In this document: positions 7,745-18,500 of the stretch, piece after piece | Layout of the letters: the number at the start of each line of letters is the position of its first letter | How positions within the stretch are numbered: the first letter of the stretch is position 1 | NCBI RefSeq assembly: GCF_000375425.1 | Contig: NZ_AQXG01000003.1 | Location: 62,001-126,000, forward strand | Reading direction: 5' to 3' | Source of the DNA: Gracilimonas tropica DSM 19535 | GTDB lineage: Bacteria > Bacteroidota > Rhodothermia > Balneolales > Balneolaceae | DNA: 64,000 bases | Notes under the pieces: model-generated | Seen by the model: only the letters and a program-made list of their open reading frames with translations | Database searches by the model: none | What the model was told of the DNA's origin: nothing | Program-made: the position numbers and the translations under genes

Positions 7745-9324
7745 GCACCGATAAACCCCTCATATTATTCGAAACCGAAGGATCTTATCCTTACAGCGGA
7801 GGAGGTGTTTCTACCTGGGCGCATATATTATGTACGGAACTGAAGGAGAAGGTGGATTTTCACGTATTAGCCATCACCGGAAACCCTTATGTTGAAAGCC
7901 GTTACCGCTTGCCGGAAAACATCAAAAAAATCATTCATGTCCCTTTATGGGGCGTGGACGAACCTTCGGATTATTATGATAACGACCGTCCGTTTTCCCT
8001 TCAAATTCAAAGGAAATCTAAAGCAACAAAGCAGATAACCCAGACTTTATTCAAGCCAATTTTTGAAGATTTTATCGATTGTTTATTAAATCCGTATTCC
8101 GATGTTCAGCGAATAAGTGATGTGCTTTACGGCCTTTGGAAATACTTTCAGCATTTTGATTACAAACAAACGCTGCGCCAACCACTGTTATGGGTTGAGT
8201 TTAAAAGTGCAATCCTGAACTACTTTGAGGATGCCGATCTTCATGAAAGCGAAGAACCCAGAGTATTTGATCTCACTTTTGGAATGAGATGGCTGTATCA
8301 TTTTTTGATGCCCATTGCTGTTGATGTCTCAGAGGATATTGATGTATGCCATGCAACGCTTGCCGGTTTTCCTGCACTCAGTTCCATCGCCGCTAAATAC
8401 GAGTATGGAACTCCCGGAATAGTAACCGATCATGGGGTTTATATGCGAGAGCGCTTAATTAATGTGGGACAGGCAGATATGCCATTCTTTTCAAAGCGAC
8501 TATTGGTGGATCTGTCAACCCTGGTTAGTCGCTCGGTATATTTTACTGCAGACCAAATATCTCCGGTTACAACAGCTAATAAAGCATGGGAAAAAAGATT
8601 TGAAGCTAACGAGGAGAACATCAAACCCATCTATAATGGGGTAAATACGGATGTGTTCAAGCCGACTCCCAAGCCTCGTCAAACACGTGATACCCCAACC
8701 GTTATTGCAGTGGCTCAGGTATTTCCGCTTAAGGATATTGAAACAATGATAAGGTCTGCTGACCTAGTTAGAAAAGAGATCCCCGGTGTAAAATTCAAGA
8801 TTTATGGAAGCCTTGAAGTTGACAAACCATATGTGCAAAAATGCCGGAAGCTGGTTGAAGAATTGAATCTTGAGGATACTTTTGAATTCGGTGGATTTCA
8901 TGATCAACCCAGCATGATATTCAATGAAGGCGATATATCTATTCTAACGTCCATTTCAGAGGGATTTCCTTATACGGTCATTGAATCCATGAGCTGCGGC
9001 CGGCCTGTTGTAGCTACCGATGTGGGAGGAATTCGGGATGCACTTGAAGGTTGCGGAATATTGTGCAAGCCTCGTTCACCTCAGGATATAGCAAATGGAG
9101 TGATCAAGCTGTTGAAAGATGATGACCTGCGTCTGGAATACGGAAGGAAAGCAAGAGAAAGAGTGCTTCTGACGTTTAAGACAGAGATTTCTGTGGATGC
9201 TTATTATGAATCCTATCTTGATCTGTGTAGCAAAAAAAGAACTCCATTGCGTGAAAAGGTACAGGTAGAGTCTGTTAAAAACCTGTTGGAACATCTTGAA
9301 AGTATGGAGCCTGCCTATGTTTGA
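7741..9324 (+). CDS. PelF-type glycosyltransferase (second, full-length copy)
   Basis: A 527-residue protein, the usual PelF length. The DUF3492 N-terminal domain (about 1-275) opens with ETEGSYPYSGGGVSTWAH; the GT4 C-terminal domain (about 300-490) has AVAQVFPLKDIETMI near 320 and the EX7E pair near E407/E415 in ISEGFPYTVIES. In Pel systems this is the cytosolic synthase that makes the polymer from UDP-sugars at the inner membrane with PelG. Translation starts at TTG 7741, overlapping the upstream stop by four bases. A PelG-like gene follows immediately, which strengthens the assignment. The polymer itself cannot be read from sequence. Confidence 0.85.
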   Translation: MSTDKPLILFETEGSYPYSGGGVSTWAHILCTELKEKVDFHVLAITGNPYVESRYRLPENIKKIIHVPLWGVDEPSDYYDNDRPFSLQIQRKSKATKQITQTLFKPIFEDFIDCLLNPYSDVQRISDVLYGLWKYFQHFDYKQTLRQPLLWVEFKSAILNYFEDADLHESEEPRVFDLTFGMRWLYHFLMPIAVDVSEDIDVCHATLAGFPALSSIAAKYEYGTPGIVTDHGVYMRERLINVGQADMPFFSKRLLVDLSTLVSRSVYFTADQISPVTTANKAWEKRFEANEENIKPIYNGVNTDVFKPTPKPRQTRDTPTVIAVAQVFPLKDIETMIRSADLVRKEIPGVKFKIYGSLEVDKPYVQKCRKLVEELNLEDTFEFGGFHDQPSMIFNEGDISILTSISEGFPYTVIESMSCGRPVVATDVGGIRDALEGCGILCKPRSPQDIANGVIKLLKDDDLRLEYGRKARERVLLTFKTEISVDAYYESYLDLCSKKRTPLREKVQVESVKNLLEHLESMEPAYV

Positions 9325-10951
9325 GGATCCAAATATTCAAACTGATTCCATCTCATACGCAGAGGCGGTGAAAGAAATTACGGATCAGGTTCATGAGATG
9401 GTTGGCAATCCCCTTAGCAAATGGGCGGTGGCTGCAACCATAGAATCTTTAGGTATCAGGGACGTAGATGCCCGATCTGATTTCGGGTATGATACTGTAT
9501 TTGATCTTGCCGATGAGGTTTTTAATCGCATTAAGGATCGAATCAACCAAAAACCTGCCGAAAAGCTGCGAGAGGAGGAAGACTTTGAGTTTGGAGGATT
9601 CTTTCGGTCATTAAAACTCTTTTTGAAATACTACTCGCAAGGCATGGTGTTCTCGTTGCCCATGTTGTCACAGATCATAGCCATCATCATTTTTGAGTAT
9701 GCACTTTGGGCCTGGTTTGACTTCAACGAAGCGCAAGCAACCGTTGTAGCCTTGGGCACTATTATTTCGTTCATTGTTACCGGTGGCTTTATCCAAACTT
9801 TGGGCAGACTGGTTTCCAGGTATAAGGGAGAAGGGAACTATTATCTTGCCTCAAAAGCTACCTCGTCTGTAATGAAGCTCGCGGTTCCGGTAGTCTTGCT
9901 TGCTGCATTGGCGATCTTTACGCTGAACCTGATTCTGCCTTTCTACCCACAGCAGCTAATGATACTTTCCATGGTTTACATGGTTCTCATTTCATTCTTA
10001 TTACTTTCAGCGGCCATACTATTTGCCACTGAACAACGAACCATGATATTGGTGGGTATTTTGACAGGTACCGCCGTTGTTATTTTTGGGATGGATTTTG
10101 CCGAATTTGGAATCTATGTATCTCAATGGCTTGGAATTATTACCGGAACAGTCATTATGACACTTTATGCAGTTGTTTATTACCGGATAAAGATCCATGC
10201 TTTGCGGCAGGAATTGTTCAAACAATCGCTGCCGGAAGCAGAGGTGAATTACTACAACACCTATCGCTATTTCATCTATGGATTCTGCTACTTCACTTTT
10301 TTATTTATGGACCGATTGCTGGCCTGGTCAGCGGGGCCACCGCCTCCGGAATATATTATTTGGTTCAATACGCCATATGAGCTGGGAATGGACTGGGCGC
10401 TTTTAACCCTTGTAATCACAATTGCGATGCTTGAATACAGTATCCATTCTTTTTCGTTGAATTTGATACCGGTCCAAAAATCAGCCTTCATTTCAAAGAT
10501 TAAATCCTTTAATTCTTTTTTTAGAAGATTTTATGTGAAACAGGTTTTATTACTTTTGTTTATTAGCGGGGTATCAATTTTAGTGACATATTTTGGAGTT
10601 CTGAGCCTAAGGGCATTTGAAGATCAAGTCCCGGAAATTTCAGATTTTTTTGCTAATCCCATGACCTTTAAAGTGTTTTGGATGGCGAGTATTGGCTATG
10701 TCTTTTTAGTTTATGGTTTATTGAACAGCTTATTCTTTTTTACTCTCAATCGCCCTGAACTGGTGATATATGCTATGGCCGGGGCTTTATTCGTAAATTT
10801 TATAACCGGGTTTTTATGCAGCCGAATATTCGGACTGGAATATGCGGTGATCGGACTAATAGCCGGATCAGCTGTCTTTGCAATTACGACAGGTATCTTG
10901 GCAAAAAGATTTTTTAAACATTTGGATTACTTTTATTACTCTGCATTTTAG
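9317..10951 (+). CDS. PelG-like polysaccharide exporter with N-terminal extension
   Basis: A polytopic membrane protein of 544 residues with about twelve hydrophobic segments from residue 110 onward. The segment FTFLFMDRLLAWSAGP near 330 and the following YELGMDWALL are characteristic of PelG, the MOP-superfamily exporter that partners PelF. True PelG is about 450 residues; here roughly 100 extra soluble residues, including a helical acidic stretch, precede the first membrane segment. ATG 9317 was chosen: it overlaps the pelF-like stop by eight bases and is preferred to the TTG at 9296, which would add only seven residues. The downstream gene starts ten bases after the stop. Confidence 0.82.
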   Translation: MFEDPNIQTDSISYAEAVKEITDQVHEMVGNPLSKWAVAATIESLGIRDVDARSDFGYDTVFDLADEVFNRIKDRINQKPAEKLREEEDFEFGGFFRSLKLFLKYYSQGMVFSLPMLSQIIAIIIFEYALWAWFDFNEAQATVVALGTIISFIVTGGFIQTLGRLVSRYKGEGNYYLASKATSSVMKLAVPVVLLAALAIFTLNLILPFYPQQLMILSMVYMVLISFLLLSAAILFATEQRTMILVGILTGTAVVIFGMDFAEFGIYVSQWLGIITGTVIMTLYAVVYYRIKIHALRQELFKQSLPEAEVNYYNTYRYFIYGFCYFTFLFMDRLLAWSAGPPPPEYIIWFNTPYELGMDWALLTLVITIAMLEYSIHSFSLNLIPVQKSAFISKIKSFNSFFRRFYVKQVLLLLFISGVSILVTYFGVLSLRAFEDQVPEISDFFANPMTFKVFWMASIGYVFLVYGLLNSLFFFTLNRPELVIYAMAGALFVNFITGFLCSRIFGLEYAVIGLIAGSAVFAITTGILAKRFFKHLDYFYYSAF

Positions 10952-10960
10952 GGGTTCATT

Positions 10961-12589
10961 ATGATCAAAGACGTAAAAAGCTATATAAATACAGTCGGAA
11001 ACCGGCTAAGCAAAGCCTTTTCGATGGAGGCCTTTGGTACCGAAGAACAGCTTGAATTTTGGGAACTTTCAGCCGAACATTTTTCAAGAAAAGAGGTGCC
11101 CGCTTTTAGTGAAATAGTGAACTGGATGGATCACTTGTATAAAGCTCCGGTGCACTTTGTATACAAATTAAAGGATGAAAAGCTGATCTTGGATCGCAGG
11201 CACGTGATCACAAAGAACATCCTGCAAAAGAAGGAGAACGATAGGGAACCGCATGAAGAAAATCCTCAAGAAAAAGAATATGTAAAGAATTTTGAGCATC
11301 AGCTTCAAAACCTGGAAAAGAAAATGGGCATGGATGATGTGTTTCTGGAACAAGGCATCACTTCTCATGCTATCGGCCAATGTGAGCACATTCCATTATT
11401 CAATAAAGATGGGGAGTTCTGGGGAATTTATTGTGCCGGTCCTTATACCAAAAGCCCCGATCAGATCACCCCTAAATTATCAATTGTAGGGAGAATACTG
11501 TCCACATGGCTCATACAGCTCGAGGAACTCGAAAGTAATCCCCAAAAAGATTACAGGGAAAAGGTAAAACCTGTCATCTCAGATCTTGGCAGCGGACGAT
11601 TGAATACGCCCGGATTGGCTCAAGTTATGCTTCGGTACATGGTGCATTACCAAAAAGTAACATTTGGGGCAGTTGTTGAGCTTACCGATAAAGCTCATTC
11701 TGTTATTGCATCCTTTGGGGTGGATGAGGAAATAACAAAAGTGTTTAACCAAACCGGTGCAGAGCTTTTCATCAAAACTTCGGAAAATGAGGTGATATTA
11801 TCCGAAAAAGGGAGGTCTCTATCTGAACGTTTTCCTAATAAATTTGAAATGGTTCCTTTTGAAGAAAATGGTCATCGGGGAGTCCTGCTTTTAGAAAAAC
11901 CTGCTGACGGCCAAACAAATAAAACCATTGAGTTGAAAAGTTGGGCACGGGTTTTTAGTCGTTTATTGAAATATCAGCAGCAAAACCAATCTTTTTCGGA
12001 CGACTTGTTGAACTCCTATTACCAAATGATCCGTTTACTTGAAAAGCGAAGGGAAAAAACCCGGTTTCATACTCCGCGGATGATCTCTTTTGTTCAGAGG
12101 TTTGGAATGTTCTTTGGGCTTGAAGATGATGAGATGGAGATCATTAAACAAACAGCTAAACTGCATGATATCGGATATGTTGGAGCTCTTAGTGTTGATC
12201 CCGGAAAAACGATCGGAACTGAGATTGATCATCCAATTATTGGGGCCGACTTGATCGAACACCTTTCGGTTCATGATGATGTGATAGAAGGCATCAGAAC
12301 TCATCATGAGTGGGTGAATGGAAGCGGATCCCCCATGGGATTGAGCTCTGAAGAGATTCCATGGACCGGAAAGATCGTAGGCATGTTTGAGTATGTGGTT
12401 GATTTCATAGAATCAAATGAAGGGGATGAATCTAAAACGGGAGAAGAATGGATTAAACAACTATCAAATGGCCTTATGAAACGAGCAGATGTAGAATTTG
12501 ATATGGTGCTTATTCCAACTGCCATACAGCTTATTCAATCGTTAGGATGGGAAGCTTGCATTGCTTTAGGAACACAAGAGAATCAATGA
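10961..12589 (+). CDS. GAF-like/HD-GYP-domain protein of the Pel-like locus
   Basis: A 542-residue soluble protein. About 1-340 is sensor-like, with two stretches that resemble GAF folds (about 120-180, including IPLFNKDGEFWGIYCAG, and 205-320). Residues about 345-542 form an HD-GYP-type domain: HTPRM near 368, LHDIG with H401-D402, DHPIIG near 427 and HHEWVNGSGSP from H448. The HDIGK lysine is Y, GYP is GSP, and the late Asp metal ligand (usually in ADxFDA) is E, so phosphodiesterase activity may be reduced or lost. In classical Pel loci this role, cyclic-di-GMP sensing through a GAF protein, belongs to PelD. The possible substitution is inference. Confidence 0.75.
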   Translation: MIKDVKSYINTVGNRLSKAFSMEAFGTEEQLEFWELSAEHFSRKEVPAFSEIVNWMDHLYKAPVHFVYKLKDEKLILDRRHVITKNILQKKENDREPHEENPQEKEYVKNFEHQLQNLEKKMGMDDVFLEQGITSHAIGQCEHIPLFNKDGEFWGIYCAGPYTKSPDQITPKLSIVGRILSTWLIQLEELESNPQKDYREKVKPVISDLGSGRLNTPGLAQVMLRYMVHYQKVTFGAVVELTDKAHSVIASFGVDEEITKVFNQTGAELFIKTSENEVILSEKGRSLSERFPNKFEMVPFEENGHRGVLLLEKPADGQTNKTIELKSWARVFSRLLKYQQQNQSFSDDLLNSYYQMIRLLEKRREKTRFHTPRMISFVQRFGMFFGLEDDEMEIIKQTAKLHDIGYVGALSVDPGKTIGTEIDHPIIGADLIEHLSVHDDVIEGIRTHHEWVNGSGSPMGLSSEEIPWTGKIVGMFEYVVDFIESNEGDESKTGEEWIKQLSNGLMKRADVEFDMVLIPTAIQLIQSLGWEACIALGTQENQ

Positions 12590-13443
12590 GGTATTTTTTT
12601 TTACTTCTTTTTGTCATGAATCTGATCTTCGGTTGTTCTCAAATTAAGCCCGAAAAGCCTGAGCTGACCTCACTAACTCCCTTTGGTGTTTGTTACTCTA
12701 AGCTTTCTCCCAAAGAAGTTTCCCCCTATAAAATGGTTATTGTTGAACCGGATTTCTATAACAGCCAAGAGATCAAATCCTTAAAAGAAACAGGCACCCG
12801 GATCTTTGGATATGTTACTTTAGGGGAAGTTGATCCAAACCGCTGGTATTTCAACAAAATGGAAGAGCTCGGTTTTCGGGGTGAGAATAAAATTTGGCAA
12901 AGTTCTTATCTGGATTTAAAAAACCCGGCTGTACGTTCTTTATTACTCGATCAGGTTATACCGGCCGTTGTTGATAAAGGTATGGATGGGCTGTTTTTGG
13001 ATACCATTGATGCCGTTTCTCCAGAAACTGAAAGGGCAGATCTGCAGCCATACATGGCAGAGCTGATCCGTTCGCTTCGCCTTAAATATCCTAACCTATT
13101 CATCATTCAGAATGCAGGATTGTTTCTTTTGGACAGAACGGGCCCTTATATCGATGCTTTCCTTACGGAATCACTGGCCTCGGATTATGATTTTGAGAAC
13201 CGTGAGTATTTAATTCGTACGGATAGTGTTTTCAACCAAAGACTGGGGTATTTGAATGAATACATCCGGAATACGGAAATTCCTTTTTTGATTCTGGACT
13301 ATGCCGGGAATCCTATCCAAGTGCAACAAATACGATCGAGGTTAGATACCCTTGGGCGGCCTTATTTTATAAGTAACATCGCTCTCTCAAAGCTCCCTGA
13401 AAAGGTGGATTCTGTAGCCAATAGGTTAACACACGGGAGATGA
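12586..13443 (+). CDS. PelA-hydrolase-like (GH114-type) lipoprotein
   Basis: A 285-residue protein beginning with a short hydrophobic signal and an IFGC lipobox (C18), so it should be exported and lipidated. The mature part is a TIM-barrel glycosidase-like domain of the GH114/DUF297 type: GYVTLGEVDPNRW near 78-90, a WQSSYLDLKNPAVR stretch, DGLFLDTIDA near 134-143 and FLTES near 193. These positions correspond to acidic catalytic residues in the hydrolase half of PelA, which cleaves alpha-1,4-galactosamine links. The ATG at 12586 overlaps the upstream stop (ATGA) and leaves an intact signal peptide; starts further upstream would destroy it. The hydrolase is a stand-alone protein here, separate from the deacetylase. 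Confidence 0.78.
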   Translation: MRYFFLLLFVMNLIFGCSQIKPEKPELTSLTPFGVCYSKLSPKEVSPYKMVIVEPDFYNSQEIKSLKETGTRIFGYVTLGEVDPNRWYFNKMEELGFRGENKIWQSSYLDLKNPAVRSLLLDQVIPAVVDKGMDGLFLDTIDAVSPETERADLQPYMAELIRSLRLKYPNLFIIQNAGLFLLDRTGPYIDAFLTESLASDYDFENREYLIRTDSVFNQRLGYLNEYIRNTEIPFLILDYAGNPIQVQQIRSRLDTLGRPYFISNIALSKLPEKVDSVANRLTHGR

Positions 13444-15503
13444 TGAATTACGAGTTACAAGCCATATTTTCTCTGTTAAGGCTCCTGATTGGATTTTTGT
13501 TTGTATTTGGGGTGATCACACCGCTTTTCTTCAGGTTTATCAGTAAAAAAAGAGGCATTGACCGGTTGGTCTTCTCTTGGATTAGTCTTGGAGGCCTGTT
13601 AGTGGTGGGAAGTTTTTTGCTGGTTTCCCTGAACATATATGATTTCATCAGTATCCTTTTTTTCCTGTTAATGCTGCCTCTGTTGGTGAAATTCTTCAAA
13701 AGAACCTGGGAGGGGGAAAATATACCTGATATTTTCACTGCCGCTGAGCATGCATTGGTAGCCGGTCATATCCGGCTGATCGAGCAACTTAAAGAGCTTG
13801 GGCTTTCTGATATCCGTGATAAAATTAAAAGTAGTTTTACGTTTAGTGTATCCAATCCATATTCCATTGCTGCTATCCTGATTGCTTTAGCAGGGGCCGG
13901 TTTACGGATCATTCCTGCAATTCAAAATTCTGCTCCCTTTAGCCGTATCTGGTATTTTGAATTGGATGCAGTGAAGAATCTGAGTTTGCAACAATATTTT
14001 CAGGGATTTCCGGCCCCAAAGGGAATGCATTCACTTATTAATTTCTTCAGCACCATTACGCAAGTAAGTCCTGAGATGATCCTGCACTTAGCCGGCGGAC
14101 TGATCAGTTTCTTTTTGGCGGTCATTATTTATTGGATGATTCGGGATATCACTGGCCAAAAATATCCTGCTGCAGCGCTGTTTGGCACAATGCTTTACGC
14201 TGTGTTTCCTTCACTATTTTTACCGATTTCCATGGAGCTGGAATCCGGCTCGTCTTCCCTTGCCGTTGCCCTTAGTTTTGCACTTCCAACTATGCTTATG
14301 TTCTTGAGGAATATCAGATCAGGTGGAAGCACACCTTGGTTCTTTATCTTTATGGGGATCATTACAACGGGTTTGACAGATATTTTCGTTTTACTGATGG
14401 TTCTTGTTCCCTTTCTAATAATCGGTTTCATATCAATACCCGGCAGAAACTTCTGGAAAAATTTTGGGCGTATTATGGCTTACCTGATGGGAACCGTAAT
14501 GCTGACTCTCAGCCCGTTCATCCTGTATTGCTGGATAAATAGTATATCGGCTAAAACCTTTTTTCAGGATCAACTATTCAATACCCAGGTTTTTAGTTTT
14601 ACACCAAACCTGATTATCCCGCTGCAAGACCTAAGTATATATTATTTGATTTGGGGGATTGTACTTTTATTAGTGTTTGCTTTACGGCACATCATTCAAA
14701 AACAAAAAAGAGTGAGTGATCTGATCGTCTTTATTTCATTCTTTACCGTGCTCTCGTATGTGTACACGCCTTATTTTGGGTATCAATACATTTGGGTTGA
14801 TCCGGATCAGTTAAATATGGTGTATGGGATATTTATCAGTATAGTGGCTGGAATCAGTTTATACTCATTATTTTTGTTTCTTGAGTGGCTTCATTCCTCA
14901 TTCAAAAAAATTGTTCCTTACCTCTCGCCGGTGATAATGGTTGCAGCCGCTGCCGGCCTTTTGATATTTCAAGGAGGATTTGATCGTAACAGAATGTTCC
15001 CTCAAACACTGCCCAACGGTTTTTTTGAAGCCTATTATGAAATCATCAATGAAAGAGTGCCCTATACGTATGCAACGGTAGGACCTGAATTGGATAGAGA
15101 ACTTTCCTTAAACCGCCACTATTTTATGAATTATCAATATTTTCTAAATAATTATGGAGCTATTGATTCCTTGTATCAGCAATATTTAACTGTACCGGCA
15201 GAACAGCGAACAGAAGTACAGGAAGTTCCACCGGCCAGCATTTTTATATTTGTGGAGAAACCGCCTTATGGATCAATCCAACAAGGTATTTTATACGATG
15301 CTCAAAGTACGATGAGAGATATTGAACAATGGCTCGAATCATTCAGAGAACTGGAAGGGAGAAAACTTCAAGTATACCACGAGACCGATCAGGCTATTGT
15401 CTACGAGATTGTGAATCGGGAGGAAGAGTCTACTATAGACGGAGTATTAAAAAATATATATCCGGAGGATCAGGGACGTGCTGCACGCCTGCTTAAAAAA
15501 TAG
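13440..15503 (+). CDS. Large polytopic membrane protein of the Pel-like locus
   Basis: A 687-residue protein I do not recognise with certainty. It has about twelve hydrophobic segments between residues 8 and 520, a soluble insert around 85-135, and a C-terminal soluble domain of about 165 residues (520-687) that probably lies outside the cytoplasm. The alternation of an early extracytoplasmic loop and many helices resembles GT-C-type sugar transferases, but no catalytic motif can be named. It is translationally coupled to its neighbours: ATGA overlap with the hydrolase upstream and a 26-base overlap with the deacetylase gene downstream. By position it could replace the inner-membrane PelD/PelE components; that is a guess. 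Confidence 0.6.
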   Translation: MMNYELQAIFSLLRLLIGFLFVFGVITPLFFRFISKKRGIDRLVFSWISLGGLLVVGSFLLVSLNIYDFISILFFLLMLPLLVKFFKRTWEGENIPDIFTAAEHALVAGHIRLIEQLKELGLSDIRDKIKSSFTFSVSNPYSIAAILIALAGAGLRIIPAIQNSAPFSRIWYFELDAVKNLSLQQYFQGFPAPKGMHSLINFFSTITQVSPEMILHLAGGLISFFLAVIIYWMIRDITGQKYPAAALFGTMLYAVFPSLFLPISMELESGSSSLAVALSFALPTMLMFLRNIRSGGSTPWFFIFMGIITTGLTDIFVLLMVLVPFLIIGFISIPGRNFWKNFGRIMAYLMGTVMLTLSPFILYCWINSISAKTFFQDQLFNTQVFSFTPNLIIPLQDLSIYYLIWGIVLLLVFALRHIIQKQKRVSDLIVFISFFTVLSYVYTPYFGYQYIWVDPDQLNMVYGIFISIVAGISLYSLFLFLEWLHSSFKKIVPYLSPVIMVAAAAGLLIFQGGFDRNRMFPQTLPNGFFEAYYEIINERVPYTYATVGPELDRELSLNRHYFMNYQYFLNNYGAIDSLYQQYLTVPAEQRTEVQEVPPASIFIFVEKPPYGSIQQGILYDAQSTMRDIEQWLESFRELEGRKLQVYHETDQAIVYEIVNREEESTIDGVLKNIYPEDQGRAARLLKK

Positions 15504-18500
15504 AGATTTTACATTCAGCTCTGGCTTATTGATCACTTTGCTTTTGTTGATCATAACGATGAGTTTTTTATCGTGTAAAAACAGGGATGAGAGTCAATCC
15601 AAAATGCTTGAACTTCAATCAGAACCTATGGTTTTGATCCTGAAAAATCAGAATGAGGAATTAAGTAAAGGAACTTCTGACCAGGTAACAAAAGCGCTGG
15701 ATTACGCCAAGATACCTTTTCTTACAACTGATCTTGGGATCATTTCAAGAACGTTCAATATTCCGTCGAGTATCAGGACATTGGTTATTACAACTCCAAG
15801 TGTTGAGAATTTTGATGAGCAAGAGGTGCAAAACATATTAAAGTTTGTGGCAAAGGGAGGCTCATTGGTATTTACCAATCCGGTTTTGGATCAAAAGTAT
15901 AGCTTTTTACAAGGACTGAAACCGAATGCCGATTTTGTATTAGACTCGGTTAATTCAGGTTTTCATCTTTATGAAGAAGCGTTTCCCGGTATGAAAGGAC
16001 AAACGTTTGAGCAGCCCGGCCTACAAACACATTATGGTTTGATTGCCGGAGACTTTTCAAATGAAACAATGGTGCTGGCCGGAACCGCGACTAATACCGG
16101 CCAACCGTTCATAGTTTCCAATAAAATAGGGCTTGGGGAAGTTTTGACGATTAACAGTTTTATTATGAATGGTAAAGTCTATAGGGGAATCCTTTTTTCA
16201 ACTATTCTACGAACGCTTCCTGGCATTCCGTATCAGGTTGCCAATGTGAGTACAATTTTTTTGGATGATTTCCCGGCTCCTCTCTACAACGAAAAATTAC
16301 CTCCAATTGATAAGGAATATGACGTTACCCATGCTGAATTTGTAAGTAAGATTTGGTGGCCTGATATGAAAGCTTTAGCAGACTCTTTTGGGATAGACTA
16401 TTCTGCCATGGTAGCTTTTAATTATAATGCCAATGTAGTGCCTCCTTTTGATTTTCAGGAGTGGCGGCAGGGTTCTATAGTCTTCAATCAAAACATTATT
16501 CAGGGGAGTATCTTTTTGGCAAAAGATATCAGGGATACCCGTCACGAATTGGCCTTTCACGGTTATAATCATTTTTCGCTGTGGGATAATGACTGGGATA
16601 ATATCAATTTTATGATCTCAGCTCTTCAGGCAGCAAGGAAACGCTGGCAGGTAGATGATCTCGGAACATTACCGACCAACTACGTTCCCCCAACAAATGA
16701 GATCGACTCATTGGGACTTGAAGCCATTATTCGTGGAATGCCAAGCATCAATTATATGAGTTCTCTCTATTTCGGAGAAATAGAAGATGGAGGAGGTCGG
16801 GAGTTTGACCCTGATCCGTATGTGCCGGCTCATATTTTTAATTACCCAAGGATCAGCAGTGGGTTTACGATGAGTACAAATACCTTATTCAACCAACAGG
16901 GTTTACAGCTTTTGACAGGTATCTGGACACATTTTGTTCACCCGGATGATGTATTTCAGGTTATTCAGCGCTCCGAGGACGAGTACTCAAGCCGAAATCC
17001 ATTGGGGCTGGGATGGAAATCGAGTGAAGAACACAGTTATGGACTATATGATCTTTTAAGCAGAAGGATCAAATACACACTTCGCTACTACCCCCTAAAT
17101 GATTTTCTTTCTGCAACAGAAGGTGCAAAATATACTGAGGATTGGAGGAGGAGCCTTTCCGGGTACACCCTTGAAGGAAACTCAATGAAAGTAAGGGCAA
17201 CATTTAGGGACAATTATGAACCCAAAGTAGCTGACAGTACCCGTAGTTGGTTTATGTATGTTCCTGAAGATCGTGTGACGAAAGTTGAACAAGCCCTTGC
17301 CTCCGATAGCGTTTTGGCTGTCAGTACTGGATTTTGGGATGGGTTTTTGTTTCAATTCAAAACAGATAAAACATCTTTTACACTTCCTAATCCAGATATT
17401 TCACTCAGTTATGATCCTCAGTTTATAGCCTCTTTAACAAAACAGGTACAAACTGAATATCAGCAATTCAGACAGGCCGCAACAGTGCTTGAGGAATCAG
17501 AAGAAAAATGGAGGGATACCCGGCTGGAAGATGCACTAAGGGCACTCAGAAAAAATCCTGATAACAGAAATATTCAAGAGCAGGTCATAAATTTAAGCAT
17601 TGAGTTTGGCCAGGTTCAGCAAGCCATCAGTATTCTGGAAGACAGGCTGCTCGATTCTCAAGTATGGATAGAAGAAGATATTACACGCTTGCTTACATAC
17701 TATGGTTGGGAAGGGCTTCAGGGCCGGGCAGAGAACTTTTTGGAACAGCTTTGGAGTACCTATCAGAATAAAAAAGTAATTGATCTCAAAAATACGGCCG
17801 TTGAAAAACTTGGTTTATATGGCGAAAAATTCGAGCAAAGATGGCGGCAAAGAGAGCTGCGCTTGTCTCCGGATGACTATCAACTTAAGCTTAATTATAC
17901 CAAATCGATAGAATCTCAGGAGAACTGGCCAGAAATGAAACGAAATCTTCTTGAATTGCTTGAGATAAAACCCGATACCGACTCCCTGTATGCCTTCACT
18001 CTCCAACGGTCGATCTATTACGAGTCTCAGGATAGCACTCTGGCACTTATCGAAGAATTTCCTCCTTCAGCATACAGTCAGTTAACTCCCTTTGCCTCTA
18101 ACTTGGCTTTGATGTACGGGTTTACTGCCAATGATTACGAAAAAGCTCTTTTTTGGGCAAATAACGCTCCGGATTTTGACGAAAGAATAAAACTCTATTG
18201 GCTATCCCAACTTGATCTTGACCAACTGTACAAAGCGAAAGCTTTGGAGTTATTGGAAAGGAATCCGGATGACTCTGAGCTTAGATCTTTTGTGGGGACC
18301 AATCTCTTTTATGAGGGATTCACTAAAGAATCTTATCAAGTTCTATATCCACTTTTCGAAAGGGAGCAAGAACAAGGTTTTACTGCCGACACACTTTTAC
18401 GCAATGAAATAGGATATATGGGATATGAAAAGAAAAAAGATTTCTATGAGCGATATCCTCTTTTCTTTGATGATGATCAAAGGGAAGGTCTTCAGCGGCA

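Noticed and set aside
9296-9316. TTG start 21 bases upstream of the PelG-like ATG
   Set aside because: The ATG at 9317 still overlaps the upstream stop and the extra seven residues are of no recognised kind.
12547-12585. Earlier start for the GH114-like lipoprotein
   Set aside because: It would put 13 residues before the signal peptide; the ATG at 12586 makes an ATGA junction and a normal lipoprotein signal.
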